From: Dyella thiooxydans
GTDB lineage: Bacteria; Pseudomonadota; Gammaproteobacteria; Xanthomonadales; Rhodanobacteraceae
Direction of reading: 5' to 3'
Length of the DNA stretch: 64,000 nucleotides
Assembly (NCBI RefSeq): GCF_001641285.1
Contig: NZ_CP014841.1
Coordinates: 2,480,001-2,544,000, forward strand
Shown here: positions 10,635 through 21,309 of the stretch, in pieces
Numbering within the stretch: position 1 is the first letter of the stretch
Layout of the letters: each line of letters starts with the position of its first letter
Program-made: the position numbers and the translations under genes
The notes under the pieces: generated by a model
The model's input: only the letters and a program-made list of their open reading frames with translations
The model's database searches: none
What the model was told of the DNA's origin: nothing

Positions 10635-11888
10635 TCACTTCACGCGGATCTTGTCGTAGCGGTCCCATTGGCTGGTGTCGGAGAGGATCACCTGATCGCC
10701 CGCCTTCAGGCCACGGCGGATCTCCACCCGGTCCACCGAGGCCGCCCCCAGCCGCACCGGCACACGGGTGGCAACGCCGCTGGACGGATCGAGACGGAAC
10801 AGGGTGATGTCGGCGCCGGCACGCGCGGAGGCCGGCCGACCGACCGACAGCACGTTGTCCAGGGTGGCGACACGGATGCGGCCGTCCACCGACAGGTCCG
10901 GGCGCGCGCCCGGCGGCAGCGTGCCGGCCAGCCGCACATCGACCTGCACACTGCCGTCGCGCACCGCCGGATCGATCCGCTCGACCGTGCCGTCGACCGT
11001 ACCGTTGTGGGTATCCACGTTCACCGGCATGCCGAGCGCCACGTCCTTCGCCTGCACCTCGGGCACCTGCAGACGCGCGATCAGCACGTCCGGCCGCGCC
11101 ACCCGCGCCAGGTTGGCGCCCTCGGCCACCTGCGCGCCCTCCTGCACCGCCACTTCCTGCAGCACGCCGGCGATACCGGCCTTCACCCGCAACGCATCGG
11201 CCTGGCGCTGGCGCAGCTGCAGGTTGCTCTGCTGCTGCATCAGCCGGGCCTCCACCGCGTCGAGTTGGGCGCGCATGTTGCCGGCGAAGGCAGCCACGCG
11301 CTGCTGCTCGATATCGCGGCGGGTCGCCAGCTGCTTCAGAGCGATCTGCCCCTGGCGGAACTGCACGTCGGGAATCAGGTGCAGCGCGGCGGCCTTGGCG
11401 TCGGCATCGGCCTTGACCTTGGCCGAGGCGAAGTCGGATGCGGCCTGCGCCTGCGCCGAGCGTTCGTCGAGCAGCTGCGACTGCAGCTCCGCGCGCTTGG
11501 CCGCGACCTCCGCCTTGGCCGCCGCCACCTGCGCCTGTGCGTTGCGCAGCGCGTCCTCCACCTCGGGGTTGGCCAGCGTCATCAGCACGGTGTCCGGCTG
11601 CACCCGGGCGCCCGGCCAGACCAGGATCTGCTCGACCTGTGCCGCCGTGGCCGCCGCCACCCAGCGGGTGGAACGCGGCACCAGGGTGCCGGTGGCGCGT
11701 ACCTCGCGCAGCATCCGCCCCTGCTGCACCGTGTCGATCCACAAACTACCCCGCTCGGCCACGGGCAGCGCCGGCCCCAGCCGCACAATCAGCACCACGA
11801 TGGCGACCAGCGCGGCCACGCCGCCACCGATCGACCATTGCAGCCGACGCCGCCGGCGGATCCTGAACTGGGGGTTGGCGATATCCAT
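10635..11888 (-). CDS. Periplasmic adaptor (membrane fusion, HlyD/MacA type) of the ABC exporter
   Basis: 417 aa from MDIANPQF. A basic stretch RIRRRRR precedes one transmembrane helix (about 17-38), then a lipoyl-like half (AAATAAQVEQILV), a long coiled coil rich in Q/A/R (about 110-235), the second lipoyl half and a beta-barrel/C-terminal domain. The frame is open to 12017, but the upstream part crosses the ppc terminator hairpin, so a start at 11888 or 11900 is preferred; neither has a strong ribosome site. It bridges the inner-membrane ABC permeases to the periplasm or an outer-membrane channel. It is the first gene of the operon. Confidence 0.9.
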   Translation of the reverse strand: MDIANPQFRIRRRRRLQWSIGGGVAALVAIVVLIVRLGPALPVAERGSLWIDTVQQGRMLREVRATGTLVPRSTRWVAAATAAQVEQILVWPGARVQPDTVLMTLANPEVEDALRNAQAQVAAAKAEVAAKRAELQSQLLDERSAQAQAASDFASAKVKADADAKAAALHLIPDVQFRQGQIALKQLATRRDIEQQRVAAFAGNMRAQLDAVEARLMQQQSNLQLRQRQADALRVKAGIAGVLQEVAVQEGAQVAEGANLARVARPDVLIARLQVPEVQAKDVALGMPVNVDTHNGTVDGTVERIDPAVRDGSVQVDVRLAGTLPPGARPDLSVDGRIRVATLDNVLSVGRPASARAGADITLFRLDPSSGVATRVPVRLGAASVDRVEIRRGLKAGDQVILSDTSQWDRYDKIRVK

Positions 11889-11930
11889 GCGACGGGGCAT
11901 CGCAAGCGGCGTGCCAACATCCCCGGGAAG

Positions 11931-11958
11931 CGAAAACGGCGCCGCAGCGCCGTTTTCG
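11931..11958 (-). terminator. Hairpin terminator downstream of ppc
   Basis: A perfect 12-bp stem CGAAAACGGCGC / GCGCCGTTTTCG with a CGCA loop (TGCG on the minus strand) lies 87 bp beyond the ppc stop and just before the adaptor start. The stem's own TTTT gives a weak U-run on the minus strand. It likely ends ppc transcription. Confidence 0.6.
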
Positions 11959-12044
11959 GGTGACGGACACGCGGGAGTGTCCGCCAGGAGTGTCCACTTC
12001 CGGAATCGCCCGCCCAAAGACGGACAGCGCCGGCCGCGTCGCCG

Positions 12045-14753
12045 TCAACCGGTGTTCTGGAGCCCCTGCGAGACGCCGTTGACGCAGGCCACGAGGGCGC
12101 GCAGCAGGGCCTCGTCCTCGCGGTCGCTGGCACGCCAGCGCCTGAGCAGGTCGATCTGCAGCACGCTCATCGGGTCCACGTACGGGTTGCGCAGGCGGAT
12201 CGACTGGGCCAGCCGCGGCGATTCGTCGAGCAGCGCCTGGTCGCCCTTCAGGCGCAGCACCCAGTGGCAGGTGCGTTCGAACTCCTCGCGGATCAGCGCG
12301 AAGAACGGCGCGTGCAGCTCGCCGGCCAGCTTCGAGAACGCCTCGGCGATGGCCAGGTCGCACTTGGCCAGCACCATCTCCACGTCGTCGAGCATGTTGC
12401 TGAAGAACGGCCAGTCGCGCGCCATCTCGGCCAGCGCCTCCTCGCCGAATTCGGCTGCGCCCTGCTCCAGCGCGGTGCCCAGGCCGTACCAGCCGGTGAT
12501 GATCGAGCGGCACTGGGTCCAGGAGAACACCCACGGGATCGCGCGCAGGTCCTGCACGCCGCGCATGCTGCGACGGCGCGAGGGGCGCGAACCCAGGGTC
12601 ATCCGCTCGATCACGTCGATCGGCGTGGCCGCGCGGAAGTATTCGACGAAGCCCTCTCGGTCGACGAAGGCGCGGTAGTGCCTGCGGCTGGTCGCCGAGA
12701 GTATGTGCATGCGCTCGCGCCAGGCGTCCTCGCGCGGCTCTTCGTCACGCGGGCGCAGGCTGGCGCGCAGCACGGCGCCGACGGTCTGCTCCAGGTTGCG
12801 CAGCGCCAGCGCGCGGATGCCGTACTTGCGGTGGATCACCTCGCCCTGTTCGGTGACGCGCAGCACGCCGGCGACCGAACCGCGCGGCGAGGACATCAGC
12901 GCCGGCGTCATGCGCGCGCCGCCGCGGCTGGCCGAGCCGCCACGGCCATGGAAGAAGGCGAGCTGGATGCCGGCCTCGTTCGCGATGTCCAGCAGTTCCA
13001 CCTGGGCGCGCTGCAGACCCCAGCGCGAGGCCAGCGTGCCGCCGTCCTTGCCGCTGTCGGAGTAGCCGAGCATCACCCACTGGCGGCCACCCCGCGAGGC
13101 GAGGTGGGCGCGATAGACCGGATCGGCCAGCAGCGCGCGCAGCGTGGCCGGGGCGTTCTTCAGGTCGTCCACCGTCTCGAACAGCGGTGCCACGTCCAGC
13201 GGCACCGGCTGGCCTTCCACGGCCAGGCCACCGTGGCGGGCCAGCGCGAGCACCGCCAGCACGTCGGCGGCGGTGCGCGCCATCGAGATGATGTACAGGC
13301 CGACCGCCTCGGCGCCGTAGCGGCGGCGAGCCGTACCCATCGCCTGGAACACCGCGCGCATGCGCTGGGCGTTCTCCTCGTCCACCGGGGCCAGTTCCTT
13401 TTCACCGCTGGCGAACGGATGCAGCTTCTCCACCCGCTCGGCCGGACTGCGCTGTCCCCAGTCGGCGTCGCCCTGCAGCGCGGCGAGGGCATCGTCATGC
13501 ACCTGCGAGTCCTGCCGCACGTCGAGCCGGGCCAGGTGCAGGCCGAAGGTGCGCACACGGCGGACCAGTCGCTGCACCGCATAGGCACCGGCATGCAGGC
13601 CGTGGTGGTCGATCAGGCTGTGCGCGATCAGTTCCAGGTCGCCGGCCAGTTCGTCGACGGACGTATAGCCTTCCGGATGGTCATCCTCGTGGGTCGCCTC
13701 CAGCCGTGCACCGATCAGGGTCAGCAGGGTGCGGTAGGGCATGTCGGCGTGGCGCGGGCGGATCTTCTTCGCCGCTTCCGGGAAGCGCGCGCGGTAGTCC
13801 TCCAGTCGCGCCAGCAGCTCCGGCGACACCGCCACGCGGCCCTCGGTCTGGCTGAGCAGGCGGGCCAGCCCGGCGACGTCCTGCGCGTAGTGCTCGAGCA
13901 CGTGGGCGCGCTGGCTGGCCAGGCTGGCGGCGATGGTGTCGGCGCCCACGTTGGGGTTGCCGTCCATGTCGCCGCCGACCCAGGTGGCGAAGCTGAGCAG
14001 GCGCGGCATCGGCACCGCGATGCCGTAGACCTGCTGCAGCGCGTCGGCCAGCGATTCGTACAGCGCCGGCACGATGCGGTAGATCGGGTTGGCCAGATAG
14101 AAGCCGACGTGGTGATGCTCGTCCTGCACGGTGGGCTGCACCGGCGAGGCCTCGGCGGTCTGCCAGCCGGAGGACAGCGCCATGAAGATGCGGTCGTCGT
14201 CCTCCTTGCGTTCCTGCGGGGTGCGGGTGGGGTCGAAGTTGTCCACCAGCGAGCGGACGATCGCCTGCTCCTTCTCCAGCAGCGAGCGGCGCACGGCCTC
14301 GGTCGGATGGGCGGTGAACACCGGCTCCACGTGCAGGCGGCCGAGCCAGTCGACCAGCTCGGCGGCGGTGACGCCCTGCGCCTTGAGCCGGGTCAGCACG
14401 TCGAGCAGGGACTCGGGCTGCGGGTTATTGCCGCTGCGCTGGTAGTCGCGGCGGCGGCGGATGCGATGCACCCGCTCGGCGATGTTGACTGCCTGGAAGT
14501 AGGTGGCGAAGGCGCGGGCCAGCGCCTCGGCCTCCTCCGCCTGCATGCCGCTCAGCGCGCGGTCCAGCAGGGCCACCGGTTCGTCCTCGCGGCGGCGGCG
14601 GATCGCCGTGGTGCGCACCGCCTCGACCTTCTCGAAGAACGCCTCGCCGCGCTGCTCGGCGAGCATCTGCCCGACCATCGCGCCGATCCGGCTGACGTCC
14701 TCGCGCAGGGGGGCGTCGTGCGGCAGGTCGGGGGTGTCGGGCTGGAATGGCAT
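12045..14753 (-). CDS. ppc: Phosphoenolpyruvate carboxylase
   Basis: 902 aa, normal family length. It carboxylates PEP to oxaloacetate with bicarbonate to refill the TCA cycle; cytoplasmic tetramer. The catalytic histidine motif [15 protein letters not shown] is present (His149), as are the glycine-rich loop [13 protein letters not shown] and the motif [12 protein letters not shown]. The C-terminus ends QNTG, the conserved terminal form of the family. The ATG is followed by a clean family N-terminus. It is divergent from ahcY and shares a 320-bp intergenic region with it. Confidence 0.98.
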   Translation of the reverse strand: MPFQPDTPDLPHDAPLREDVSRIGAMVGQMLAEQRGEAFFEKVEAVRTTAIRRRREDEPVALLDRALSGMQAEEAEALARAFATYFQAVNIAERVHRIRRRRDYQRSGNNPQPESLLDVLTRLKAQGVTAAELVDWLGRLHVEPVFTAHPTEAVRRSLLEKEQAIVRSLVDNFDPTRTPQERKEDDDRIFMALSSGWQTAEASPVQPTVQDEHHHVGFYLANPIYRIVPALYESLADALQQVYGIAVPMPRLLSFATWVGGDMDGNPNVGADTIAASLASQRAHVLEHYAQDVAGLARLLSQTEGRVAVSPELLARLEDYRARFPEAAKKIRPRHADMPYRTLLTLIGARLEATHEDDHPEGYTSVDELAGDLELIAHSLIDHHGLHAGAYAVQRLVRRVRTFGLHLARLDVRQDSQVHDDALAALQGDADWGQRSPAERVEKLHPFASGEKELAPVDEENAQRMRAVFQAMGTARRRYGAEAVGLYIISMARTAADVLAVLALARHGGLAVEGQPVPLDVAPLFETVDDLKNAPATLRALLADPVYRAHLASRGGRQWVMLGYSDSGKDGGTLASRWGLQRAQVELLDIANEAGIQLAFFHGRGGSASRGGARMTPALMSSPRGSVAGVLRVTEQGEVIHRKYGIRALALRNLEQTVGAVLRASLRPRDEEPREDAWRERMHILSATSRRHYRAFVDREGFVEYFRAATPIDVIERMTLGSRPSRRRSMRGVQDLRAIPWVFSWTQCRSIITGWYGLGTALEQGAAEFGEEALAEMARDWPFFSNMLDDVEMVLAKCDLAIAEAFSKLAGELHAPFFALIREEFERTCHWVLRLKGDQALLDESPRLAQSIRLRNPYVDPMSVLQIDLLRRWRASDREDEALLRALVACVNGVSQGLQNTG

Positions 14754-14841
14754 GGAGGTCTCCCTTGTGTGAATCCGGTCAAGACTAGCAAATGCTGCGA
14801 GTGCAGCATGTCAAGAATCGGTCCACGGCGCACGCCGGCAC

Positions 14842-14871
14842 CGGACACGCGCGGCCGGTTGCAGCTACAAT
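14842..14871 (+). promoter_or_regulatory. Candidate sigma-70 promoter of ahcY
   Basis: -35 CGGACA (14842-14847) and -10 TACAAT (14866-14871) with an 18-bp spacer. A start near 14878 would place the transcript's 5' end just before the riboswitch P1 helix, which supports the call. The -35 is weak. Confidence 0.5.
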
Positions 14872-14882
14872 GCCCAGATGCC

Positions 14883-14995
14883 CGTCGAGGGGCGCTGCGA
14901 CCACAGGCAGGCGGAATACCGCCATTCCGTCCGGTTATCCGAACCGGGAAGCACCGGTGGCCAGGCTCGACGCGGCAGGTTCGAAAACGGCGCCC
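14883..14995 (+). promoter_or_regulatory. SAH (S-adenosylhomocysteine) riboswitch in the ahcY leader
   Basis: The P1 helix is CGTCGAG (14883-14889) with CTCGACG (14966-14972). The conserved core GGGGCGCTGCGA follows P1, and CCAGGCTCG closes the first domain. The pseudoknot pairs GGGCGC (14890-14895) with GCGCCC (14990-14995), after a GTTCGAAAACGG segment like that of known examples. Known biology: SAH binding raises expression of SAH recycling genes, and the class is found in beta- and gammaproteobacteria upstream of ahcY. The ahcY start is 78 bp further on, and the intervening sequence probably holds the expression platform. Confidence 0.92.
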
Positions 14996-15073
14996 GGTTG
15001 CTATCACGCGGCAGTCTCGCGAGCGACCTTCCCCGGCGCCGCGGGGCTCCTGCACAGAACTGGAGCTCTCCGA

Positions 15074-16513
<1,440 letters not shown>

Positions 16514-16541
16514 TCAGCGGCGGCGTTCCGCAACACCGAAG

Positions 16542-16567
16542 CGAAGGGCGCAGCGATGCGCCCTTCG
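16542..16567 (+). terminator. Intrinsic terminator of ahcY
   Basis: 11-bp perfect stem CGAAGGGCGCA / TGCGCCCTTCG with a GCGA loop, followed by TCGTTT, 28 bp after the ahcY stop. Confidence 0.75.
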
Positions 16568-16587
16568 TCGTTTCCGGCGACCGTAGC

Positions 16588-16617
16588 TGTAAGAATCGGG
16601 CGGGCCGGTGCGTCTGA
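16588..16617 (+). promoter_or_regulatory. Putative ECF-sigma promoter
   Basis: TGTAAG (16588-16593), 17-bp spacer, CGTCTGA (16611-16617), about 30 bp before the ECF sigma gene. A TGTAA-type -35 with a CGTC -10 resembles autoregulated ECF promoters. Assignment is by resemblance only. Confidence 0.4.
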
Positions 16618-16644
16618 AGGGGTGAATCCACCCGGAGACGCACC

Positions 16645-17202
16645 ATGCCCCTGTCACTTTCCCGCGGAGGCGAGCCCGTGACGGACACCGCACCGCCCGA
16701 CGTCAATGCCCTTGCCCGCGGCTACGGCCGCGCGGTGTATCTCGCCGCGTACCGAGTGCTCGGTGATGCCGGCCAGGCCGAAGACGTGCAGCAGGACGTG
16801 TTCCTGCGCCTGCTCGAGAAGCCCCCGACCGATGTCGCCTCATGGCCGGCCTACCTTGCCGCGATGGCCACGCGCCAGGCGATCGACCGCCTGCGCAGCC
16901 GGCATCGCTGGCGCCGCCTGCGGCCGCTGTGGAAGGCCGCCGAGCCCGAGGCCGCCGACACGGTCGAAGCGGATGCCGAACAGGCCGAACGCGCCCGGCG
17001 CCTGCGTGACGCCTTGGCCCGACTGAAGCCGCAGCACGCCGAATGCTTCGTGCTGCGACACCTCCACGGCATGGACACCGCGGCGATCGCCCGCGCCACA
17101 GGCCTCACCGCCAACCATGTCGGCGTCTGCCTGCACCGTGCGGCGCAGGCGCTGGAATCGATGCTCAACGACCATGCGCGCTCCGCGCAGGAGGTGCTGT
17201 GA
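16645..17202 (+). CDS. ECF-type RNA polymerase sigma factor
   Basis: 185 aa with sigma region 2 (about 25-95: YRVLGDAGQAEDVQQDVFLRL) and region 4 (about 115-175: LKPQHAECFVLRHLHGMDTA then a helix-turn-helix). No long extensions. The ATG has GGAGA upstream. Its stop shares one base with the next start (TGATG), so the next protein is the probable co-expressed regulator. The regulon is unknown; a TGTAAG/CGTCTGA element just upstream suggests self-activation. Confidence 0.9.
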   Translation: MPLSLSRGGEPVTDTAPPDVNALARGYGRAVYLAAYRVLGDAGQAEDVQQDVFLRLLEKPPTDVASWPAYLAAMATRQAIDRLRSRHRWRRLRPLWKAAEPEAADTVEADAEQAERARRLRDALARLKPQHAECFVLRHLHGMDTAAIARATGLTANHVGVCLHRAAQALESMLNDHARSAQEVL

Positions 17203-17969
17203 TGGAACCGACCCTGTCCCCCGCCCTGGCCAGCCACCTGCAGGCGCTGGTCCGCGAGCCGACCACCGCCGCGCTCGACGCCGCGCAGGCGAGGCTGGAG
17301 CGCCGCCTCGTCGATGCCCGCCCACGGCGCGTCCGCGCGGCCCGCTGGATCGGCGCACTCGCCACCGTCGCCACCGCCTGCCTGGTGCTCGCCCTGGTGC
17401 TGATGCCGACCTCGCGTGGCGTCGCCTTCGACCTGGCGCTGAAGCACCTGCGTGACTTCCGGACGCTGTCGATGACCATCGAGCAGCAGTCGCAGGGCAT
17501 CGCGATGCCGGCCATCCACGTCCGCATGGACCGCGCCGGCAACGCCCGCACCGACATCGGCGAGGCCACCAGCGTGGTGGTGAACGCCGCCGAGCATCGC
17601 GTGCTGACCCTGCTGCACGGCCCGCGCATGGCCATGCTGGTCACGCTGCCGGCGGATGCGAAGCCAACCCCCGACGCCGCGTTGAAGTGGCTGGAGGCGA
17701 TCCGCCAGTTCCAGGGCAAGGCCGCCGAACTGCCCGGCCAGCGCATCATCGACGGCCGCATCGCCCACGGCTGGCAGCTCGACGTGCAGGGCATGCGCAT
17801 CGCGCTGTGGGCCGATGACGACGGCGTACCGCGGGCGGTCGAGGTCGGCGGCCACGGCATGGCGATGAGCCAGCGCATCCACGTCAGCGTCGATCCGCCG
17901 CTGGATGCCGCTCTCTTCAGCACCGCGATCCCCGCGGGGTACCACGAGGCGCAGCCCGACCGGGACTGA
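17202..17969 (+). CDS. Membrane-anchored protein, probable anti-sigma partner of the ECF factor
   Basis: 255 aa. A cytoplasmic part of ~48 residues (helical, including LDAAQARLERRLVDARPRR) precedes one transmembrane helix (about 49-69), then a ~185-aa extracytoplasmic domain of beta-rich, LolA/DUF2092-like character (FDLALKHLRDFRTLSMTIEQ). The frame stays open upstream to 17043, but that part lies over the sigma gene; the overlapping ATG is the sensible start. Position and layout suggest an anti-sigma or a sensor of cell-envelope state. No catalytic motif is visible. Confidence 0.75.
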   Translation: MEPTLSPALASHLQALVREPTTAALDAAQARLERRLVDARPRRVRAARWIGALATVATACLVLALVLMPTSRGVAFDLALKHLRDFRTLSMTIEQQSQGIAMPAIHVRMDRAGNARTDIGEATSVVVNAAEHRVLTLLHGPRMAMLVTLPADAKPTPDAALKWLEAIRQFQGKAAELPGQRIIDGRIAHGWQLDVQGMRIALWADDDGVPRAVEVGGHGMAMSQRIHVSVDPPLDAALFSTAIPAGYHEAQPDRD

Positions 17970-17988
17970 CGCAACGCAAGCGTCGCGT

Positions 17989-18015
17989 GCGCCGCGGGCA
18001 AGACACCCGCGGCGC
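17989..18015. terminator. Hairpin between convergent genes
   Basis: Perfect 10-bp stem GCGCCGCGGG / CCCGCGGCGC with a 7-base loop, between the ends of the anti-sigma-like gene (+) and the SafE-like gene (-). No clear U-run on either strand; probably a shared terminator. Confidence 0.5.
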
Positions 18016-18022
18016 CATGCGC

Positions 18023-18748
18023 TCAGCGGGAGCGCGGCCCGCAGCCGAGCGCGCCGAGCGCCGCGTGCAGGGCCGGTATCTGCATCAGCCAGGGTGCGGC
18101 CATGGTCAGCAGGCCGGCGACGATCACCAGCGCCCCGGCCCCGTGGCGGATCCCGGGGCGCTGCAGCCAGCGGCCCATACGGGCACCCGACCAGGTCAGC
18201 GGCAGCATCACCGGCAAGGTGCCGAGGCCGAACGCCGCCATGGTCAGCGCACCGTGCACCGCACTGGCCTGCATCCACGCGGCCGCCAGCAGCGTGGTGC
18301 TGAGACCGCACGGCAGCCAGCCCCACAGCATGCCGGCCGCCAGCCGCCGCGGCACGGTGTTCGCCGGCAGCAGGGGGCGTAGCAGAGGCTGCAGCGCGCG
18401 CCAGACCCGCGCACCCGGGCGCGACAGCACGTTGAAGCGACCGCTGCGATCGAGCAGGCGCAAGCCGGCAAGCACCAGCACCAGGCCGACGGCCACCCGC
18501 ATCGCCACGGCCAGGCCGGGGATCTCGAACACGCGCAGCAGGCCATCGCCCACGCCGCCGACCAGCGCCCCGGCAAGCACGTAGCCGCCGACCCGGCCGA
18601 GGTTGAGCTGCGCCGCGCCCGCCCATCCGGCCTGCGGCGCACGCGCGGAGAAACCGGTGGCGATACCACCGCACATCGCCGCGCAGTGCGCGCCACCGAG
18701 CAGACCGCTGAGCAGCGCCGCGGTAAGCGTCAGGCTATCGAGCGTCAT
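18023..18748 (-). CDS. TauE/SafE-type membrane protein of the cbb3 oxidase locus
   Basis: 241 aa, six or so hydrophobic helices with motif GGAHCAAMCGG (His21, Cys22, Cys26) near the N-terminus, the hallmark of the UreH/SafE-like proteins found at the end of cco/fix operons. Likely role: metal (copper) handling or thiol transport during oxidase assembly, in the inner membrane. Its start overlaps ccoS by 14 bp. The precise substrate is not established for this family. Confidence 0.85.
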   Translation of the reverse strand: MTLDSLTLTAALLSGLLGGAHCAAMCGGIATGFSARAPQAGWAGAAQLNLGRVGGYVLAGALVGGVGDGLLRVFEIPGLAVAMRVAVGLVLVLAGLRLLDRSGRFNVLSRPGARVWRALQPLLRPLLPANTVPRRLAAGMLWGWLPCGLSTTLLAAAWMQASAVHGALTMAAFGLGTLPVMLPLTWSGARMGRWLQRPGIRHGAGALVIVAGLLTMAAPWLMQIPALHAALGALGCGPRSR

Positions 18749-18911
18749 CGTCCGCTTCGGTCGGCGTGGCGGGCGGATCGTCGCGCAGGATGTCCAGCGC
18801 CGGCGTGTCCAGATCGTCGAACTGGCCCTTGCGCACTGCCCACACGAACGCGCCGATGGACACGGCCAGCAGCACCACGCTGAGCGGAATCAGCATCAGC
18901 AGGATGGTCAT
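18735..18911 (-). CDS. ccoS: cbb3 oxidase maturation protein CcoS
   Basis: 58 aa. One N-terminal membrane helix (MTILLMLIPLSVVLLAVSIG, about 1-25) then WAVRKGQFDDLDTPALDIL, matching the CcoS signature of a short tail after WAVR-x-GQFDDL. It is needed for cofactor insertion into CcoN in studied bacteria. It overlaps ccoI upstream by ATGA and the SafE-like gene downstream by 14 bp. Confidence 0.93.
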   Translation of the reverse strand: MTILLMLIPLSVVLLAVSIGAFVWAVRKGQFDDLDTPALDILRDDPPATPTEADDDAR

Positions 18912-21301
18912 GGGCGATGCTCCTCGCGCGAACGACGCATCAGTCGCAGCGCGTTCAGGGTGACGACCAGCGAGGATAGCGCCATTCCCAGCGCAGCCCA
19001 GCCCGGCGTGACCCGCCCCATGGCAGCCAGCGGCAGCGCGATCAGGTTGTAGCCCACCGCCCAGGCGAAGTTCTCGCGGATGATGCGCCGCGTGCGCCTC
19101 GCCAGCGCGATGGCGGCCGGTACGCGCATCAGCTCCGGCGCGGTCAGTACGAGGTCGGCGGCGCGCTGGGCCAGCGCCGCGCCCTCGCCCATCGCCAGCG
19201 AGACATCGGCACCGGCCAGCACCGGGGCATCGTTGAGCCCGTCGCCGACCATCGCCACGGTACGTCCCCGCGCCTGCAGCTCGTGCACCAGGGCGAGCTT
19301 GTCTTCCGGACGCTGCCGGGCCCGCGCATCGTCGATACCCAGGATCGCGGCCATCCGCTCCACCGCGGCAGCGCCGTCGCCACTGGCCAGATGCACGGTG
19401 AGACCGAGCGCCCGAAGTGCGCGGAGGGTATCGGCCGCGTCGGCGCGAAGCCCCTCGCGCATGGTGAAGCGAGCGAACGCGCGCGTACCGTCACCCAGCC
19501 ATACCTGGCCGTCGTCGGCGCGGCCGGCAGCGAACGGTGCGAGACCCAGTCGCCAGTCGACGCCCTCGATCCGGCCGGCGAGCCCCTGCCCCGCGACCAG
19601 TTGCAGCGACTCGACCGCGAGATGCTCTTCTTCGCCGGCGAATGCGGCGGCGATCGGGTGGCCGCTGTCGCGCTCCAGCGCGGCGGCCAGCGCGCAGGCA
19701 CGTGCCTCGTCCATGCCATCGAAAGCCTCGACCGCCTCGAGCACCGGATGCACGCGGGTCAGCGTGCCGGTCTTGTCGAACACCAGGTCGGTGACGCGCG
19801 CCAGGCGGTCCAGCGCTCCCGCACGCACCGGCAGGATGCCTCGCCGGGCCAGCGCACCGCTGGCCGCAGCCAGGGCGGCCGGCACCGCCAGCGAGAGCGC
19901 GCATGGACAGCTCACCACCAGCAGCGACAGCGCCACCTCGAATGCCCGCTCCGGCTCGACGAGCCGCCAGCCCTGGTACACCGCCAGCGCGGCCAGCAGC
20001 ACGCCGCCGACGAACACGGCGCCGATGCGATCGGCCAGTTGCGCCAGCGGCGGCCGCTGCGCCTGGGCCTGCTCGACCAGCCGGGTCAGCTGCGAGAGTC
20101 GTGTGGCCGTGCCGATGCCGGTAATGCGCAGGCGGGCGGGCGTCTCGCGGCAATGCGTGCCGGCGTAGACCGGATCGCCGCTGCGCTTGGTGACCGGGTG
20201 CGATTCGCCGGTGAGCAGCGCCTCCTCGAACAGCGCCTGCGGATCGAGCAGTTCGCCGTCGGCCGGCACGGCCTCGCCCACCGCCACGCAGGCGATATCG
20301 CCGACACGCAGCGCCGACAGCGGCACCGATTCGCGCGCGCCGTCGGCACGCTCGCGCACGGCCAGCACCGGACGCGCGCGCGCCAGCGTGTCCACCTGGG
20401 CGCTGGCGATGCGCCGCGCGCGCTGCTCCAGCAGGCGCGCCAGCAGCAGCAGGAACACGAACATCGCGGCTGCGTCGAACCACACGTGCGGTCCGCCGCG
20501 CACGGTCGCGACGGCACTGGCGAAATAGGCCAGCAGGGTCGAACCGGCGACCAGTACATCCATGCCGAGGTGACGGCGCTTCAGACCGTTCCAGGCGCCC
20601 TCGATGAACGGCCAGCCGGAGTAGAACACCACCGGAGTGCAGACCAGCAGGGTGAACCAGCGGAACAGGTCGCGCGTGGGCACGCTCATGTGGTGGCCGA
20701 AATCGAGGTACGAAGCCTCCGACAGCATCATCGTCTGCATCGCCGCGAGTCCGGCGACGCCCAGGCGCAGCAGCCATTGCCGACGATCGGCCACACGCTG
20801 GCGCTCTGCGGCCGGGTCTCCCGCCAGGTAAGGCCGGTAGCCGAGCATCGACAGCTGGCCCAGCACCGCCGAAAGCCGCGTGCGCGCGGGATCCCAGGCG
20901 ATGCGGATGCGCCCGGTCACCGCATTGGCGCCGGCATCGAGCACGCCCGGCGTGCGCTCCAGGGCCCGGTCGACCAGCCAGGCGCATGCCGCGCAGCGCA
21001 TGCCGTCGGTGAGCACGGTGATCTCGCAGCCGCCGTCGACCGGCACGGTGTGCTCGGCCAGCAGCTCCTTGCCGTCCCAGGCGCCGAGATCGGCCGCCTC
21101 GGCATCGACCCGCGCACCGGGGTCGCTGCGCAGGCGGTAGTAGTCGCCCAGATCCGCGTCGCGGATCCACTGCGCGGCGGTGGCGCAGCCGTGGCAGCAG
21201 AACGGCTGCGGCCGGCCATCGAGTGCCACGAACACCGGTGAGGGCGGCAACCGTGCGCCGCAGTGGTAGCAGCTGTGAACGACGCGCTGGTCCACCGGCA
21301 C
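18908..21301 (-). CDS. ccoI: Copper-transporting P-type ATPase of cbb3 assembly (CcoI/FixI)
   Basis: 797 aa using GTG at 21301, chosen because AAGGCGGG precedes it and it lies 8 bp after the ccoH stop; an in-frame ATG at 21367 would overlap ccoH by 58 bp. The N-terminus has a Cys-rich zinc-ribbon-like segment (CYHCG, FCCHGC), then a heavy-metal domain with MRCAAC (Cys103/Cys106). Further on are the CPC transmembrane motif (SCPCALSLA), the phosphorylated Asp in FDKTGTLT and the hinge GDGLNDAPVL. It exports Cu across the inner membrane for delivery to the CcoN copper-B site. Part of the cco operon. Confidence 0.95.
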   Translation of the reverse strand: MPVDQRVVHSCYHCGARLPPSPVFVALDGRPQPFCCHGCATAAQWIRDADLGDYYRLRSDPGARVDAEAADLGAWDGKELLAEHTVPVDGGCEITVLTDGMRCAACAWLVDRALERTPGVLDAGANAVTGRIRIAWDPARTRLSAVLGQLSMLGYRPYLAGDPAAERQRVADRRQWLLRLGVAGLAAMQTMMLSEASYLDFGHHMSVPTRDLFRWFTLLVCTPVVFYSGWPFIEGAWNGLKRRHLGMDVLVAGSTLLAYFASAVATVRGGPHVWFDAAAMFVFLLLLARLLEQRARRIASAQVDTLARARPVLAVRERADGARESVPLSALRVGDIACVAVGEAVPADGELLDPQALFEEALLTGESHPVTKRSGDPVYAGTHCRETPARLRITGIGTATRLSQLTRLVEQAQAQRPPLAQLADRIGAVFVGGVLLAALAVYQGWRLVEPERAFEVALSLLVVSCPCALSLAVPAALAAASGALARRGILPVRAGALDRLARVTDLVFDKTGTLTRVHPVLEAVEAFDGMDEARACALAAALERDSGHPIAAAFAGEEEHLAVESLQLVAGQGLAGRIEGVDWRLGLAPFAAGRADDGQVWLGDGTRAFARFTMREGLRADAADTLRALRALGLTVHLASGDGAAAVERMAAILGIDDARARQRPEDKLALVHELQARGRTVAMVGDGLNDAPVLAGADVSLAMGEGAALAQRAADLVLTAPELMRVPAAIALARRTRRIIRENFAWAVGYNLIALPLAAMGRVTPGWAALGMALSSLVVTLNALRLMRRSREEHRP

Positions 21302-21309
21302 GGCCCGCC

